A stretch of DNA of 37,111 nucleotides from Rhodanobacteraceae bacterium (GTDB taxonomy: Bacteria; Pseudomonadota; Gammaproteobacteria; Xanthomonadales; Rhodanobacteraceae), in the NCBI GenBank assembly GCA_021325475.1, contig JAJPHA010000135.1, positions 1 through 37,111 of the forward strand. The letters run 5' to 3'. Positions 36,644-37,111 of the stretch are shown here, piece by piece. How positions within the stretch are numbered: position 1 is the stretch's first letter; each line of letters opens with the position of its first letter. Below the pieces are notes generated by a model. That model saw only the letters and a list, made by a program, of their open reading frames with translations. It was not told the origin of the DNA and ran no database searches. The translations under genes and the position numbers were made by a program.

Positions 36644-37111
36644 GGATTGGCTCCGCAGCGCGCCAGCACACCACTGCGCGCCGCCGCGTGCGCGCGGCGC
36701 GTGCGTTCGTCGAGCACGCGCAGTACGCGAAGCTCCGCCGCCGTCGGCGGCGGCACGAGTTCGACCCGCTCGGCGATCCGCAGCGGCCAGCCGGTGGCGG
36801 CGCGGATCGCGGTGAGACTCGCCTCTTCGTAACGCGCGACGAGGACGAGTTCGCCGGTCGCCGGATCCGGCCGCAGCACGCCGAGATCGGTGATCACCGC
36901 CTGCGGCCCGCGGCCGGCGACGCCGAGCGCGGCGCGCGCCGGGCCGCCGTCGAGAAAACCGGCGCTGGTGCAAAAATCGAGGCGCTCGACGAAGCTGCGC
37001 GGCGAGTGCTTGAGCACCACGAACACCTGGCGCGCGTGGCTGGCGATCTCCGGCGCGCCGCCCGCGCCCGGCAGGCGCGTGCGCGGCTGCGCATAGTCGC
37101 CGATCACGGTG
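36640..37111 (-). CDS. CoA-transferase beta subunit, glutaconate/IpdB-type (5' end outside window)
   Basis: The visible part is the last 156 or so residues of a protein whose family length is near 250, so the start lies beyond 37111; the GTG at 37107 is probably internal. The sequence GAGGAPEIASHARQVFVVLK followed by VERLDFCTSAGFLDG and VITDLGVLRPDP is characteristic of the beta subunit of glutaconate-type CoA-transferases, including IpdB and 3-oxoadipate-related enzymes. It would move CoA onto a dicarboxylic or keto acid. The alpha subunit gene is expected just upstream outside the window. Its stop overlaps the aminotransferase start by 4 bp. Confidence 0.85.
   Translation of the reverse strand, partial: TVIGDYAQPRTRLPGAGGAPEIASHARQVFVVLKHSPRSFVERLDFCTSAGFLDGGPARAALGVAGRGPQAVITDLGVLRPDPATGELVLVARYEEASLTAIRAATGWPLRIAERVELVPPPTAAELRVLRVLDERTRRAHAAARSGVLARCGANP

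Overview
The window is GC-rich chromosomal DNA from a proteobacterium. The mix of a large oligosaccharide TonB-dependent receptor, a flavin-dependent halogenase, a SLC45/GPH-like maltose permease, an SglT-like symporter and a LacI regulator is typical of Lysobacterales (Xanthomonadales) and of some alphaproteobacteria. I favour a Lysobacterales gammaproteobacterium, but no marker gene settles it. Long antisense reading frames are common, as expected at this base composition, and were discarded.

Layout: (1) 1-953: a tRNA-Arg(CCG) preceded by a truncated copy of its own 5' end, a small unrecognised gene, and a run of hairpins. (2) 954-19225: a starch/maltodextrin utilisation locus. A plus-strand operon (954-5829) encodes a GH13 alpha-glucosidase, an MFS maltose-type permease and a lipoprotein GH13 amylase. 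It converges on a minus-strand GH31 alpha-glucosidase (5833-8304). A TonB-dependent receptor and a flavin-dependent halogenase follow on the plus strand (8509-12915). Next come a minus-strand lipoprotein GH13 amylase and a Ser esterase (16298-13003), a LacI regulator (minus) and a divergent SglT-like symporter (plus). A near-palindromic 14-bp site, consensus TGAATASGTATGCA, lies at every promoter region of this locus (851, 8386, 16361, 17552) and is the likely operator of the LacI protein. The inferred route is: surface amylases cut starch, the receptor imports oligosaccharides, GH31 releases glucose in the periplasm for the symporter, and the MFS permease plus the cytoplasmic GH13 enzyme handle maltose.

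(3) 19226-26330: a mobile, compositionally mixed island. Its left edge holds two tandem truncated ends of an IS66-type element. A minus-strand Rhs cluster follows in the order Sec-exported Rhs protein with a Cys-rich tip, small membrane protein, orphan Rhs tip with a different Cys-rich end, second small membrane protein, strong terminator. This looks like a polymorphic toxin main gene with one displaced tip cassette. About 700 bp at its right edge carry no convincing gene.

(4) 26331-37111: one long minus-strand gene train in which most genes overlap by 1-4 bp. In transcription order: glutaconate-type CoA-transferase beta subunit (cut by the window edge), class III aminotransferase, S9 peptidase, Rieske oxygenase, amino acid permease, GcvT-like aminomethyltransferase, and two PYROXD2/phytoene-dehydrogenase-like FAD oxidoreductases. 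I infer a catabolic operon for an N-methylated amino-acid-like compound; the substrate is unknown.
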